64,000 nucleotides of DNA from Halobacillus salinarum (GTDB lineage: Bacteria; Bacillota; Bacilli; Bacillales; Halobacillaceae): contig NZ_CP095073.1 in NCBI RefSeq assembly GCF_022919095.1, forward strand, positions 1,116,001 to 1,180,000, given 5' to 3'. The notes below the pieces were generated by a model, which saw only the letters and a program-made list of their open reading frames with translations, was not told where the DNA came from and did not search any database. The number at the start of each line of letters is the position of its first letter. Position 1 is the first letter of the stretch. A program made the translations under genes and the position numbers. Positions 25,971-33,698 of the stretch are shown piece after piece.

Positions 25971-26150
25971 ACAGAGAGGGAATATTTGCTGAAAAGTTCC
26001 CATTGAATGAACAAGTGAACCTGCCTGGGAGTTCTGTATTCAATATACAGCGGTCGATACCGTTATCATAGGAAGTGTAAAGCTGTGCTTTAAATTAGGG
26101 TGGTACCACCAGGAATGGTCCCTAACTTAAAGGACAGCTTTTGTAATTTT
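25971..26150 (+). ncRNA. T-box leader (tRNA-Pro-sensing riboswitch) of proS
   Basis: A T-box antitermination leader. The Stem I base is ACAGA (25971-25975) with TCTGT (26033-26037); AGAGAGGGAA and a GAACCTG segment lie within. The T-box core TTAGGG-TGGTACC (26095-26107) pairs with GGTCCCTAA (26117-26125) in the antiterminator, with TGGTA as the tRNA-acceptor bulge. A Stem III-like hairpin CGGT-CGAT-ACCG precedes it. AAAGCTGT and ACAGCTTTT with a later T run give the competing terminator. The probable specifier codon is CCT (26020-26022), proline, followed by a purine, in accord with the downstream gene. Uncharged tRNA-Pro should allow read-through. Confidence 0.88.
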
Positions 26151-26168
26151 TCAAGGAGGGGATCTACG

Positions 26169-27599
26169 ATGGCTAAAGAATTTGTGGAAAAAATAACGAG
26201 CATGGATGATGATTTTGCCCAGTGGTACACAGATATCGTAACAAAAGCCAAGCTTGCTGATTATTCCAGTGTGCGGGGGAGTATGATCATTCATCCGTAT
26301 GGATACAAAATATGGGAGAACATCAGGGATGAGCTGGATAGGAAAATTAAACAAACCGGTCATGAGAATGTTTACATGCCGCTGCTTATTCCAGAGAGTC
26401 TGCTGCAAAAGGAAAAAGATCACATCGCAGGGTTTGCTCCTGAAGTTGCGTGGGTGACTCATGGAGGCGAAGAGGAGCTGCAGGAGAGGCTCTGTATCAG
26501 ACCAACCTCTGAAGTTCTGTTTGGAGAATATTATAAAAATGTCATCCACTCTTACAGGGATCTGCCTAAGTTGTATAACCAATGGTCCAACGTAGTCAGA
26601 TGGGAAAAGACGACTCGTCCATTTTTAAGAACACTCGAGTTTTTATGGCAGGAGGGCCACACCTGTCATGAAACGGAAGAAGAAGCGGTGGAAGAGACGG
26701 AAAAAATGCTCAATGTCTATGCGTCTCTTTGCGAAGACTTACTGGCTATTCCAGTGATTAAAGGGAAGAAAACAGAGAAGGAAAAATTCGCAGGAGCTAC
26801 GTTCACCTACACGGTTGAGAGCTTAATGCATGATGGCAAAGCCTTGCAAACCGCTACCTCACACTTCCTGGGAGACGGGTTTGCGAAAGCTTTTGGCATT
26901 GAATTTTTAAACAGGGATGGCAATTTACAAACCGTACAGCAGACGTCGTGGGGATTCACCACAAGGATCATCGGAGCGATGATCATGGTCCACAGCGACA
27001 ACAGAGGGCTGGTATTACCACCAAAAGCAGCTCCAACCCAAGTGATGATTGTGCCGATCGCAAGTCATAAGGAAGGCGTGTTGGATCATGCTTATGAAAT
27101 TAAAAACAGCTTGAAAGATTCAGTGAGAGTAGAGATTGATGCAAGTGATAAAAAGCCTGGCTGGAAATTTAATGAGTACGAAATGCAAGGGGTGCCACTC
27201 AGGTTAGAGGTGGGACCAAGAGATATCGAAAAGGAACAGGTCATGTTCGTGCGGCGTGATACGGGTGAGAAACGACAAGTATCTGTTCACGATTTAAAAT
27301 CGGAAGTTGAAAAGCTGCTGGCCGACATCCACGACGAGCTTTACAAAAAAGCAAGCCTCTATCTCAAAGAGAAGACGTTAATAGCCTTTACATTAGCAGA
27401 CATGGAAAACTTCCTGCGGGAAGATAACTATTTGATCCAAGCGATGTGGTGCGGAAATAAAGACTGTGAAAACGAGATCAAAGAAAAAACCGGGGCTACA
27501 TCACGGTGCATCCCGTTTGAGCAGGAATCGATCGCTGAGACATGTGTCTGCTGCGGGAAACAGGCGGAAGATATGGTGTACTGGGCGAAAGCTTACTAA
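26169..27599 (+). CDS. proS: Prolyl-tRNA synthetase, archaeal/eukaryal-type (ProS type 3)
   Basis: A 476-residue class II aminoacyl-tRNA synthetase that charges tRNA-Pro. Motif 1 is around [13 protein letters not shown], motif 2 includes [23 protein letters not shown], motif 3 is [19 protein letters not shown]. An anticodon-binding domain (about 280-380) and a C-terminal zinc-like domain with CGNKDCE and ETCVCCGK complete the short type 3 architecture without an editing insertion. Bacilli often carry this enzyme besides the long bacterial ProRS. ATG at 26169 has GGAGGGG upstream. The T-box leader indicates induction by proline starvation, which would suit an osmoadapting halophile that uses much proline; that last point is inference. 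Confidence 0.95.
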   Translation: MAKEFVEKITSMDDDFAQWYTDIVTKAKLADYSSVRGSMIIHPYGYKIWENIRDELDRKIKQTGHENVYMPLLIPESLLQKEKDHIAGFAPEVAWVTHGGEEELQERLCIRPTSEVLFGEYYKNVIHSYRDLPKLYNQWSNVVRWEKTTRPFLRTLEFLWQEGHTCHETEEEAVEETEKMLNVYASLCEDLLAIPVIKGKKTEKEKFAGATFTYTVESLMHDGKALQTATSHFLGDGFAKAFGIEFLNRDGNLQTVQQTSWGFTTRIIGAMIMVHSDNRGLVLPPKAAPTQVMIVPIASHKEGVLDHAYEIKNSLKDSVRVEIDASDKKPGWKFNEYEMQGVPLRLEVGPRDIEKEQVMFVRRDTGEKRQVSVHDLKSEVEKLLADIHDELYKKASLYLKEKTLIAFTLADMENFLREDNYLIQAMWCGNKDCENEIKEKTGATSRCIPFEQESIAETCVCCGKQAEDMVYWAKAY

Positions 27600-27624
27600 A
27601 AATGCTGATGCGTTTATTAGTGAA

Positions 27625-27661
27625 GAGAAGTTTCCAAATATGGGAAACTTCTCTTTTTTTC
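27625..27661 (+). terminator. Terminator of proS
   Basis: GAGAAGTTTCC and GGAAACTTCTC form an 11-base stem followed by seven or more T residues. Confidence 0.92.
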
Positions 27662-27760
27662 CAGGCCGATCGACTTCTTAAGAAAGGCTCGCAGCTTGAC
27701 TGAAAGCTGTTCTCGTTGTGTTAGTATACATTTAGTACATATTGGAAGGTGTGAAGGCTT

Positions 27761-27832
27761 ATGGCATATATTCTCAATGAGTCTAATCAAGTAAAAACGA
27801 GGATTAAAAAATTTTCCACGCAGAGGAGCTAA
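27761..27832 (+). CDS. Possible 23-residue leader peptide ahead of a GNAT gene
   Basis: ATG at 27761 opens a frame of 23 codons (MAYILNESNQVKTRIKKFST and three more) ending in TAA four bases before the TTG of the acetyltransferase gene. GGAAGGTG lies 10 bases upstream. Its stop region contains GAGGAG, the ribosome site of the next gene, so translation could be coupled. It may equally be the tail of a lost gene. I do not recognise it. Confidence 0.25.
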   Translation: MAYILNESNQVKTRIKKFSTQRS

Positions 27833-27836
27833 CCCA

Positions 27837-28397
27837 TTGAAAACGAAAGAAATGCACCTTCAATCAGAGACTGAACGATTGATTTTAAGACCGTTACAGA
27901 ACGACGACTATGAGCGGTGGCTAGAAGGGTTTCGCGACCGATTTTCATCGCAGTACAAATATGACGGCGACAGTCTGGATGTGAACGAATGGACGCAGAA
28001 AAAGTTTGATGATGTTGTTACTAAATTTCAAGCATTAGCTGCACAGGATGAAGTCTATGTATTTGGGGTCTTTCGAAAAGAGGACGAGAAGCATATTGGT
28101 AAAGTTGAGCTTTCAACGATTATAAGGGAAGAATTTCAGTGGGGTTTGTTAGGTTACAGGATTCATAACCAATTCTGGAGACAGGGTTATGGTAAAGAGG
28201 CAGTCCAAGCGGGTCTGAAAATAGCCTTTGACGACCTTGATTACCACCGGATTGAGGCTCACATCAACGTCGATAATAAGCCTTCCATTCGGTTGGCAGA
28301 GGCGGCAGGCATGATTTATGAATGTACGCGGAAAGGATTTATTTACGAGTACAACGAGTGGACGGATAACCTTGTATATTCTATGAATGCAAAATAG
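27837..28397 (+). CDS. GNAT-family N-acetyltransferase (RimJ/RimL type)
   Basis: A 186-residue acetyl-CoA-dependent acetyltransferase. SETERLILRPLQNDDYERWL is the usual N terminus of the RimJ/RimL branch, WGLLGYRIHNQFWRQGYGKEA contains the CoA pyrophosphate loop (QGYGKE), and HRIEAHINVDNKPSIRLAEAAG is the C-terminal strand-helix. Its target (ribosomal protein, antibiotic or metabolite) is not predictable. TTG start at 27837 with GAGGAG nine bases upstream; the first ATG would be five codons later. Confidence 0.85.
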   Translation: MKTKEMHLQSETERLILRPLQNDDYERWLEGFRDRFSSQYKYDGDSLDVNEWTQKKFDDVVTKFQALAAQDEVYVFGVFRKEDEKHIGKVELSTIIREEFQWGLLGYRIHNQFWRQGYGKEAVQAGLKIAFDDLDYHRIEAHINVDNKPSIRLAEAAGMIYECTRKGFIYEYNEWTDNLVYSMNAK

Positions 28398-28542
28398 TTA
28401 ATGACAAGTGATTAGTTGTATGAAAATAAAGAAAATTGTGATAATATTTAGGTAAGAATTTGATTTACCATAAAGTTAATAATATTCGCGAATTCGGGCA
28501 TTTTAGGGATAATAGGCTAATAACCTTCAGGAGGTTTTTATT

Positions 28543-28725
28543 ATGATGTGGTGGGTGTTATTGTTACTAATCATTGCCGGTGGATTGGTTGCCCTGAATG
28601 TTTATTACGAGCGGAAGCGTAAGAAGAAAACTTCTGTTGAAGACGAAAACGCAATTAAAGAGAAGTATAAATCTGAAGGTGCTGGCAGCAAAGCGGCGGA
28701 TCCTAAAAACTCAAAGAATCTTTAA
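28543..28725 (+). CDS. Small single-pass membrane protein
   Basis: A 60-residue protein with one N-terminal helix (WWVLLLLIIAGGLVALNVYY, residues 3-22), a strongly basic stop-transfer region (RKRKKK) and a hydrophilic cytoplasmic tail rich in Lys, Ser and Ala. AGGAGG lies eight bases upstream and a good terminator follows, so it is surely expressed. I do not recognise a family or function. Confidence 0.75.
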   Translation: MMWWVLLLLIIAGGLVALNVYYERKRKKKTSVEDENAIKEKYKSEGAGSKAADPKNSKNL

Positions 28726-28734
28726 AAGGACAAG

Positions 28735-28773
28735 GAAAGACGGAAGCTACCTTTAGCTTTCGTCTTTTTTTAT
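28735..28773 (+). terminator. Terminator of the 60-residue membrane protein gene
   Basis: AGACGGAAGCTA and TAGCTTTCGTCT form a 12-base stem (one wobble) around a CCTT loop with seven T residues. Confidence 0.88.
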
Positions 28774-28916
28774 TTGTCTGGCACGTAACAGATGATCTGA
28801 AAACTCCATGTATCTTCAATCAATATTTTCTTTTCACACAAGAAGAGCAGGTGAATCTTGCTGCCAATTTTTTAATAAAATAATAATAAACACTGCACAA
28901 AAAAAGGGGTGGAAGT

Positions 28917-29015
28917 TTGTTAGGGTATTACAGCAGTTTGTCATCTGAAGTCTATGATATGGACAAACCAGTCGGTCATTCATTCGGAGACGTAGAATTT
29001 TATATCGACCGATGA
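28917..29015 (+). pseudogene. Remnant: N terminus of a class I methyltransferase
   Basis: TTG at 28917, after AGGGGTGGA, opens 32 codons containing YYSSLSSEVYDMDKPVG and SFGDVEFYIDR. This is the usual N terminus of a SAM-dependent methyltransferase family, in which a glycine-rich SAM motif should follow within 20 residues. Here a TGA and a terminator hairpin follow instead. The remaining 200 or so codons are gone. It lies in a 442-base stretch between two terminators and the DinB gene. Confidence 0.6.
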
Positions 29016-29031
29016 GCGGGAGAACTCATAA

Positions 29032-29063
29032 AAGAGGCAAACCAAGTACTTGGTTTGCCTCTT
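29032..29063. terminator. 32-base perfect palindrome, terminator-like
   Basis: AAGAGGCAAACCAAGT is followed at once by its exact complement, ending CTCTTTCC. It stands after the methyltransferase remnant and is probably that gene's original terminator left behind after the deletion. Confidence 0.6.
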
Positions 29064-29167
29064 TCCTATGTCTGATTTCATTATAGCATGTATTCTTGTA
29101 CATTATCAGACTGGTTTATTATCCATATACTGATAGCCTGATTATAAACTAGTCAGGAGGGTATTGG

Positions 29168-29692
29168 ATGATTGATTATAGAATAAAGAGCGTCGAGAGG
29201 TTTGCAGGGAGAATAGGGGAACTTGCGTCTATGTTGGATCACACCAGGGCAGTGACGCTGGAAGAAGTTAAAGATTTAAATGATTATGAGTTGGATTATT
29301 TAGTGGATGAGGGTTCAAATACAATCGGCAGTCTGCTGCTGCATATAGCTTCTATCGAATTTGTTCATCAGATCATTTCATTTGAAAATCGGGATCTACA
29401 TAAGGAGGAACTAAAAAAATGGCAGACGGCTTTAGAACTTGGCTCAAAAGCTAGAACACAGATAAGAAAAAATGGTGTAGAGTATTATCTTTATGAGTTA
29501 GCCCAAGTTAGAGAACAAACATTGCGTACATTCGAGCACTTTACAGAAGAGTGGTTATTTGAAGAAAGAGTTTGGGATAACGGCACACCATACAATAACT
29601 ACTATCTGTGGTTCCATGTTTTAGAGGATGAAATCAATCACCGCGGGCAAATCAGGGCAATCAAGCGGTGGATTGCCGCTAATCACAAGTAA
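29168..29692 (+). CDS. DinB-family (DUF664-like) protein
   Basis: A 174-residue four-helix-bundle protein of the DinB/YfiT superfamily, whose members bind a divalent metal through three His and often act as thiol-dependent transferases. Candidate ligands are His in SLLLHIASIEF and the two His of LWFHVLEDEINHRGQIR. The DinB annotation does not imply DNA damage control. AGGAGG lies seven bases before the ATG. Its downstream end is convergent with the sigma factor operon and shares a hairpin with it. Confidence 0.82.
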   Translation: MIDYRIKSVERFAGRIGELASMLDHTRAVTLEEVKDLNDYELDYLVDEGSNTIGSLLLHIASIEFVHQIISFENRDLHKEELKKWQTALELGSKARTQIRKNGVEYYLYELAQVREQTLRTFEHFTEEWLFEERVWDNGTPYNNYYLWFHVLEDEINHRGQIRAIKRWIAANHK

Positions 29693-29785
29693 TTCTTTTA
29701 GTCAAAGGTTGCGTGACAAGTCTGCTCTCTATCCGCCATTCTGGCTTAGAGTAAAAATTAAAAAACAAGGTCCATTTCTTATGCA

Positions 29786-29820
29786 TAAAAAAACGCCCAG
29801 TACAATCCGAGCGTTTTTAA
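29786..29820. terminator. Bidirectional terminator between DinB and SpoIIP-like genes
   Basis: AAAAACGC and GCGTTTTT flank a 12-base loop with A/T tracts on both sides; it sits between two convergent genes. Confidence 0.65.
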
Positions 29821-29827
29821 AGAGTAT

Positions 29828-30724
29828 TTATTCAACTAAGCTGTCTAGTGCATTCGCCAGGATGTTAACTGTTCTTTTTTCTTCTTTCAGTGTATTCTCT
29901 GCTCCCCCAATATTAATCAACAATGTGTTAGGGGATAGATCCTGATTATAAGCACCGGCTTCCGTGATTGCCTTTTCCTTCGTGATGATCCTTGATAAAC
30001 CAGGATACTGATCATTTATTTTATCATTTAGATTCTTGGCTAACCTGTGATTGTCTTCATAATAATAACTTAGTTTTGAGACAACAAACGTGATCTTAGC
30101 TGAAGTTTTCCCATTCATGGTAGACGTGGTGGTTTCTTTATCTAATGAATTCCTGTGGATATCTAAAAAAATGATGTTTTCCTTGTTAAGCTCTGTGTTG
30201 TCCAAGAAATTCGTTAAGTTTTTTCTGGATAGTCCGTAAAGTTCCTGGAAACTTTTATCTTTCTTGATCGCAATATCCATGAAGTTAGTCTCGTCATGAA
30301 ACACTTCAAAATTTTCCTTTTCTAAATATGAAGCTAAGTAGTCTCCAACCTTTATTATATTTGAGTTCTCATCAAACGCCTTAGCAGGGTCGGTTTCATC
30401 TAACTCTGGTAAAAAAGATTCTGAAGAATGAGTATGATAAATATAAAAGTGAGTATTTTTCTTATCAGCAAGGGACGATTGGAACCATGAAGATGATGAA
30501 GAGTTATTCGTAATCGTTGAAAAATCAATGGAAAGAAGGAATAAAGTACAAATAGGAATGAATAACGCAAAGCTCACCAAAGGAATTCTTTTGTTGCTTC
30601 TGCCTGAATAGTTTTTGCTTGCTAACATAGTTTTCGTTTCTTGTATGAAAGCTGGATCTGGCTTTAAAGGGTCTGATGCTTTTAATTCCTGCAAGTTTTG
30701 TTGAAGGTCGTCATGCATTTTCAT
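29828..30724 (-). CDS. Membrane protein with degenerate SpoIIP domain, candidate anti-sigma factor
   Basis: A 298-residue protein with a 46-residue cytoplasmic N terminus, one membrane helix (about 47-66) and an external SpoIIP-type amidase/endopeptidase domain (about 90-298). SpoIIP normally cleaves peptidoglycan during engulfment. His97, His99 and Glu102 (YHTHSSE) and His190 (DIHRN) keep the zinc-site pattern, but the family DxHRD reads DIHRN and the acidic residue of the LIExGG strand is Asn271 (LINIGG). The domain may therefore bind rather than cut cell wall. The gene starts 14 bases inside the ECF sigma gene, as anti-sigma genes do, and its topology suits a sensor that holds the sigma factor. 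ATG at 30724 has AGGGGG upstream. Sensor role is inference. Confidence 0.72.
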   Translation of the reverse strand: MKMHDDLQQNLQELKASDPLKPDPAFIQETKTMLASKNYSGRSNKRIPLVSFALFIPICTLFLLSIDFSTITNNSSSSSWFQSSLADKKNTHFYIYHTHSSESFLPELDETDPAKAFDENSNIIKVGDYLASYLEKENFEVFHDETNFMDIAIKKDKSFQELYGLSRKNLTNFLDNTELNKENIIFLDIHRNSLDKETTTSTMNGKTSAKITFVVSKLSYYYEDNHRLAKNLNDKINDQYPGLSRIITKEKAITEAGAYNQDLSPNTLLINIGGAENTLKEEKRTVNILANALDSLVE

Positions 30725-31256
30725 GGTAGATCCCCCTTTCAATCGAGTAATTCTTCAGGCTTTCTTTTAATTGCTTAATCGCACGGTGGTAGGTTGTTTT
30801 CACTTTACTTTCACTCCAATTCAGAACAGCAGCCGTTTCAGCAACGGTAAGTTCATTAATGCTTCTTAGAATAACTACTAAGCGGTAATTAGCTTTCAAA
30901 GCATTGATTTTATTCAAGAGCTCTGCTTTGGTTTCTTCTCTCCCGCTCAATTCTTCAGGAGAAGGTAAGGGACTCGGAATCTGATGTAACAATTTTTCCT
31001 GAAAGAAAATAAGAAACTTTCTCTTCCGGTACTGATCAATGGCCTTGTGTTTCGCGATGGACAATATCCAGGTCTTTGGGTTTTCTATGTTCTGAAGTGT
31101 ACGCTCAGCTTTTATCAGCTGCATGAATGTTTCCTGAGTTAAGTCTTCTGCATCGCTTTTATTGCCTGTGAATGTAATTAAGAATTGAAAAACATCTACG
31201 TGGTATAGATCGAAGTACTTTTCAACTTCCTCAATGTGACTGTTTTTCTTTTCCAT
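30711..31256 (-). CDS. ECF-type RNA polymerase sigma factor
   Basis: A 181-residue extracytoplasmic-function sigma factor. Region 2 spans about 15-85 (FLITFTGNKSDAEDLTQETF, then PKTWILSIAKHKAIDQYRKR) and region 4 about 115-172 (LKANYRLVVILRSINELTVA, then ETAAVLNWSESKVKTTYHRAI). The ATG at 31256 follows AGGGGG; an in-frame start nine codons earlier is weaker. Its 3' end overlaps the SpoIIP-like gene by 14 bases, implying coupled translation. A tentative self-recognised promoter lies upstream (31290-31316). Targets are not visible in this window. Confidence 0.9.
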   Translation of the reverse strand: MEKKNSHIEEVEKYFDLYHVDVFQFLITFTGNKSDAEDLTQETFMQLIKAERTLQNIENPKTWILSIAKHKAIDQYRKRKFLIFFQEKLLHQIPSPLPSPEELSGREETKAELLNKINALKANYRLVVILRSINELTVAETAAVLNWSESKVKTTYHRAIKQLKESLKNYSIERGIYHENA

Positions 31257-31289
31257 TTCATTCCCCCTCTTTAACTTTCTCATAGATAA

Positions 31290-31316
31290 CTCGTTTCATC
31301 TGCAGTGGAAGTTACA
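31290..31316 (-). promoter_or_regulatory. Tentative ECF-type promoter of the sigma operon
   Basis: On the minus strand TGTAAC (31316-31311), 17 bases and CGAG (31293-31290) resemble the TGAAAC-N16-CGTC pattern of Bacillus ECF promoters, two bases off consensus and one base longer in spacing. It lies 34 bases ahead of the start codon. Confidence 0.3.
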
Positions 31317-31552
31317 GTTTTTACCTAATCTTTTTCTTTAGAAATTAGTTCTTTTCCTTCTACATTTGTGATGTCGTTATTGAAAGGGTAATTAGGATGA
31401 GTAAAATGATCGAGAAAAACGTTCGTAATAGGTGTAAATGAGAGAATCAATGGGGTAAAGAAATGAACGGAGAGGGGGGGTTGATCAAAACTCATGCGTT
31501 GCTTATTGGCCAGCCTGGAATTCACGTAATAGGGTGAGAGGGTAAAAATAAG

Positions 31553-31586
31553 AAAGGTCCTTCCAACTAGCGTAAGAAAGACCTTT
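31553..31586 (-). terminator. Terminator of the GntR gene
   Basis: AAAGGTCTTTC and GAAGGACCTTT on the minus strand form a long stem with one mismatch, followed by CTTATTTTT. Confidence 0.7.
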
Positions 31587-31591
31587 TGCTA

Positions 31592-32326
31592 TTATTCATA
31601 TTGGTCTTGTAAAGCGGTAAGAATTTCGGTCCTTGCCCGTTTTCTATGTGACTGCATAGAGGCTTGGGCCGCGTCACCATTCCTCGCTCTCATGCAGGCT
31701 ACAATAGCGCGATGTTCGACTATAGATTGAAAAGGTAAAGGACGTTTGTTGATAGTCAGCAAGCGGGCTCTGTACAATTGATCAGCATGGACTTCTATTA
31801 CGTTAGAAAGTCTTTTATTTTCAGCAAACTCAATAATTTTAAAATGGAATAAATTATCCAGCCTTGCCCATTCTTCTAAGTCTTTTTCATTGATTGCTTT
31901 TTCTTGTTGTTCGATCAGCCATTCTAAATTCAAGATCTCTTCTTCACTCGTGGTATTTGTTGCAAGCTTGGCAGCTAATCCTTCGAGCATTTCTACCACT
32001 TCATAAATTTCACGCAAATCTCTCTCTTCGATCGGTTCTATTTTAAAGCCTTTTCTCGGGATAAGGTTCACAACGCCTTCGGTCTGCAGACGAATTAAAG
32101 CTTCTCGAACAGGCGTGCGGCTCATTCCGAGAACCTCTGCTATTTCCCTTTCCAAAATGGTTTTACCCGGCAATAATTTTAAGTTTCTAATGGCTAATCG
32201 GAGTATTTGATACGCGCGAAGAGGAAGTTTTCTCTCAGTGACATTCATGATAATCGGTTCCAAGTCTTCCTGAACTTTTTGGATGTTAATCGACGATGCT
32301 GTATTTTTCGTAGTTTGATCTTTCAT
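31592..32326 (-). CDS. GntR-family regulator, FadR/FCD subfamily
   Basis: A 244-residue regulator. The winged HTH at about 35-105 contains LERELIAEVLGMSRTPVREAL-type sequence (here ILEREIAEVLGMSRTPVREAL is split across residues 57-77) and GVVNLIPRKGF; the FCD effector domain follows with a probable metal-binding set in ARLDNLFHFKIIEFAEN and IVEHRAIVACMRARN. Such proteins sense carboxylates. It lies next to a tartrate/D-malate dehydrogenase gene and a dicarboxylate transporter, whose divergent promoters both carry a GTATAC box, the probable binding site. GGTGA lies three to four bases before the ATG. A terminator separates it from the dehydrogenase gene. Confidence 0.88.
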   Translation of the reverse strand: MKDQTTKNTASSINIQKVQEDLEPIIMNVTERKLPLRAYQILRLAIRNLKLLPGKTILEREIAEVLGMSRTPVREALIRLQTEGVVNLIPRKGFKIEPIEERDLREIYEVVEMLEGLAAKLATNTTSEEEILNLEWLIEQQEKAINEKDLEEWARLDNLFHFKIIEFAENKRLSNVIEVHADQLYRARLLTINKRPLPFQSIVEHRAIVACMRARNGDAAQASMQSHRKRARTEILTALQDQYE

Positions 32327-32378
32327 AATTCACCACTTCATCTTTTGTCTTTCTAACCATTATAACAAGTAGGGAAAC

Positions 32379-32404
32379 TAAAAAGAGGGCTCGCCCTCTT
32401 TTTA
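32379..32404 (-). terminator. Terminator of the dehydrogenase gene
   Basis: AAAAAGAGGGC and GCCCTCTTTTT make an almost loop-less 11-base stem with T runs on both strands, between the dehydrogenase stop and the GntR start. Confidence 0.85.
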
Positions 32405-32416
32405 GTGTGCTGAGTA

Positions 32417-33502
32417 TTACACGCTGGCGTACATTTTTGAAATGTGGGCAATAATTGAATCGGTTACTTCCTTCGTTGAATTATTGCCGCCGATATCAGC
32501 GGTTAAGATTCCATCTTTTGTCGCAGCCCTAATTGAATCATTGATCAGCTTTGCTTCCTCAGGTAATCCTAAGTGTTCGAGCATTAAAGCGGCACTTCCG
32601 ATCGTTCCGATAGGATTAGCAATTCCCTGGCCGGCGATATCAGGGGCAGAGCCATGTACGGATTCAAACATACTAGGGAAGCGGCCATCAAGGTGCAGGT
32701 TTGCGCTTGGAGCAAGCCCGAGACTTCCTGACAGCGCACTTCCAAGATCAGATAAGATATCTGCATGGAGATTTGAAGCAACGACGACTTCCAAATCTTC
32801 AGGATGCAGCACAAAGTTTGCAGCCATTGCATCGACAAGACATTGATCTGTTTCGACTTCCGGGTATTCTTTGCTTACTCTTTGGAACACTTCATCCCAT
32901 AAGACCATTCCGTATTGCTGGGCATTGCTTTTCGTTACGCTCGTTACTTTCTTTCTATCTCTTGTCAACGCTAACTCAAAGGCATGTCTAATGACTCGCT
33001 CACAGCCTTCTTCTGTGAATATGGATGATTGGACGGCGACTTCTTTTCCTGGACCTCTGCCAGTGAAGTTGCGGCCGCCTATCCCTGAGTACTCGCCTTC
33101 GGTATTTTCTCTTACCAGTACCCAATTCAGCTTTTCTTTATCAGGATGGTTCAGTTTTCCTTCAATTCCGGGCAGAAATTCAACCGGTCGGATATTAGCC
33201 CATTGGTCAAAACCTTGGCAAATCGCAAGGCGAAGTCCCCAGAGACTGATATGGTCGGGGACAGTTGGGTATCCGACAGCCCCAAAGTAAATCGCATCGT
33301 GATTTTTTATTTTATTTAAACCATCTTCATGCATCATTTTTCCATGTTCCAGGTAGTATTCACAGCCCCACGGAAAGTAATCGCTTTCAAAAGTGAACGT
33401 GTTTGATGTTTGGGAAAGGTGTTCCAGAACTCGAAGTCCTTCGTTAATGACTTCTTTCCCAATCCCATCGCCAGGAATGACTGCTAAGCGAAAATGTTTC
33501 AT
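32417..33502 (-). CDS. Tartrate/D-malate dehydrogenase (TtuC/DmlA family)
   Basis: A 361-residue NAD-dependent decarboxylating dehydrogenase of the beta-hydroxyacid family. It would convert D-malate to pyruvate or act on tartrate. PGDGIGKEV opens the Rossmann-like half, NIRPVEFLPGIEG and ENTEGEYSGIGGR hold substrate-loop residues, DAMAANFVLHPEDLEVVVASNLHADILSDL carries the metal-binding Asp residues, and HGSAPDIAGQGIANPIGTI closes the nucleotide site. These features match TtuC and B. subtilis YcsA rather than isopropylmalate dehydrogenase. GGAGGA precedes the ATG. Divergent from the DASS transporter and followed by the GntR gene, so a C4-dicarboxylate catabolic locus. Confidence 0.88.
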   Translation of the reverse strand: MKHFRLAVIPGDGIGKEVINEGLRVLEHLSQTSNTFTFESDYFPWGCEYYLEHGKMMHEDGLNKIKNHDAIYFGAVGYPTVPDHISLWGLRLAICQGFDQWANIRPVEFLPGIEGKLNHPDKEKLNWVLVRENTEGEYSGIGGRNFTGRGPGKEVAVQSSIFTEEGCERVIRHAFELALTRDRKKVTSVTKSNAQQYGMVLWDEVFQRVSKEYPEVETDQCLVDAMAANFVLHPEDLEVVVASNLHADILSDLGSALSGSLGLAPSANLHLDGRFPSMFESVHGSAPDIAGQGIANPIGTIGSAALMLEHLGLPEEAKLINDSIRAATKDGILTADIGGNNSTKEVTDSIIAHISKMYASV

Positions 33503-33544
33503 CGTTGATTCCTCCTAAATGGTAAAATTGTTCCTCTATTCAAA

Positions 33545-33573
33545 ATATTAATTAATGTATACGTTATTGTCAA
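33545..33573 (-). promoter_or_regulatory. Promoter of the dehydrogenase gene with GTATAC operator
   Basis: Minus strand: TTGACA (33573-33568), 17-base spacer, TAATAT (33550-33545). GTATAC lies inside the spacer at 33557-33562. Confidence 0.65.
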
Positions 33574-33619
33574 CATTTATTTGTTTTTATTGCATTTTAC
33601 AGATATTTTCGAAAATATA

Positions 33620-33648
33620 TTGACTTTAATGTATACGCAAAGTATGAT
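33620..33648 (+). promoter_or_regulatory. Promoter of the DASS transporter gene with GTATAC operator
   Basis: TTGACT (33620-33625), 17-base spacer, TATGAT (33643-33648). GTATAC lies inside the spacer at 33631-33636, mirroring the dehydrogenase promoter. Confidence 0.7.
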
Positions 33649-33655
33649 TCAAATA

Positions 33656-33669
33656 TGAAAGCGTTATCA
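33656..33669 (+). promoter_or_regulatory. cre site (CcpA operator)
   Basis: TGAAAGCGTTATCA matches the cre consensus TGWAARCGYTWNCW at all 14 positions. It covers the expected transcription start of the transporter gene, so it should confer glucose repression. Confidence 0.85.
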
Positions 33670-33698
33670 ATAAATGGAGGAAGGAAGGGATAAAAAGA

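Larger units (their letters stand above)
31257..31591. other. Region between the ECF sigma gene and the GntR gene
   Basis: This 335-base stretch holds the presumed promoter of the sigma operon (31290-31316) and the terminator of the GntR gene (31553-31586). A 66-codon minus-strand frame at 31325-31525 has no ribosome site and an unusual composition rich in Phe and Pro; I do not count it as a gene. Confidence 0.45.

Noticed and set aside
31325-31525. 66-codon minus-strand frame between the sigma factor and GntR genes
   Set aside because: No ribosome site, unusual Phe/Pro-rich composition, overlap with likely promoter and terminator signals, and no recognisable family.
32442-33290. Several long frames on the strand opposite the tartrate/D-malate dehydrogenase gene
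   Set aside because: They lie wholly within a well-conserved gene and have no ribosome sites; shadows of its codon usage.
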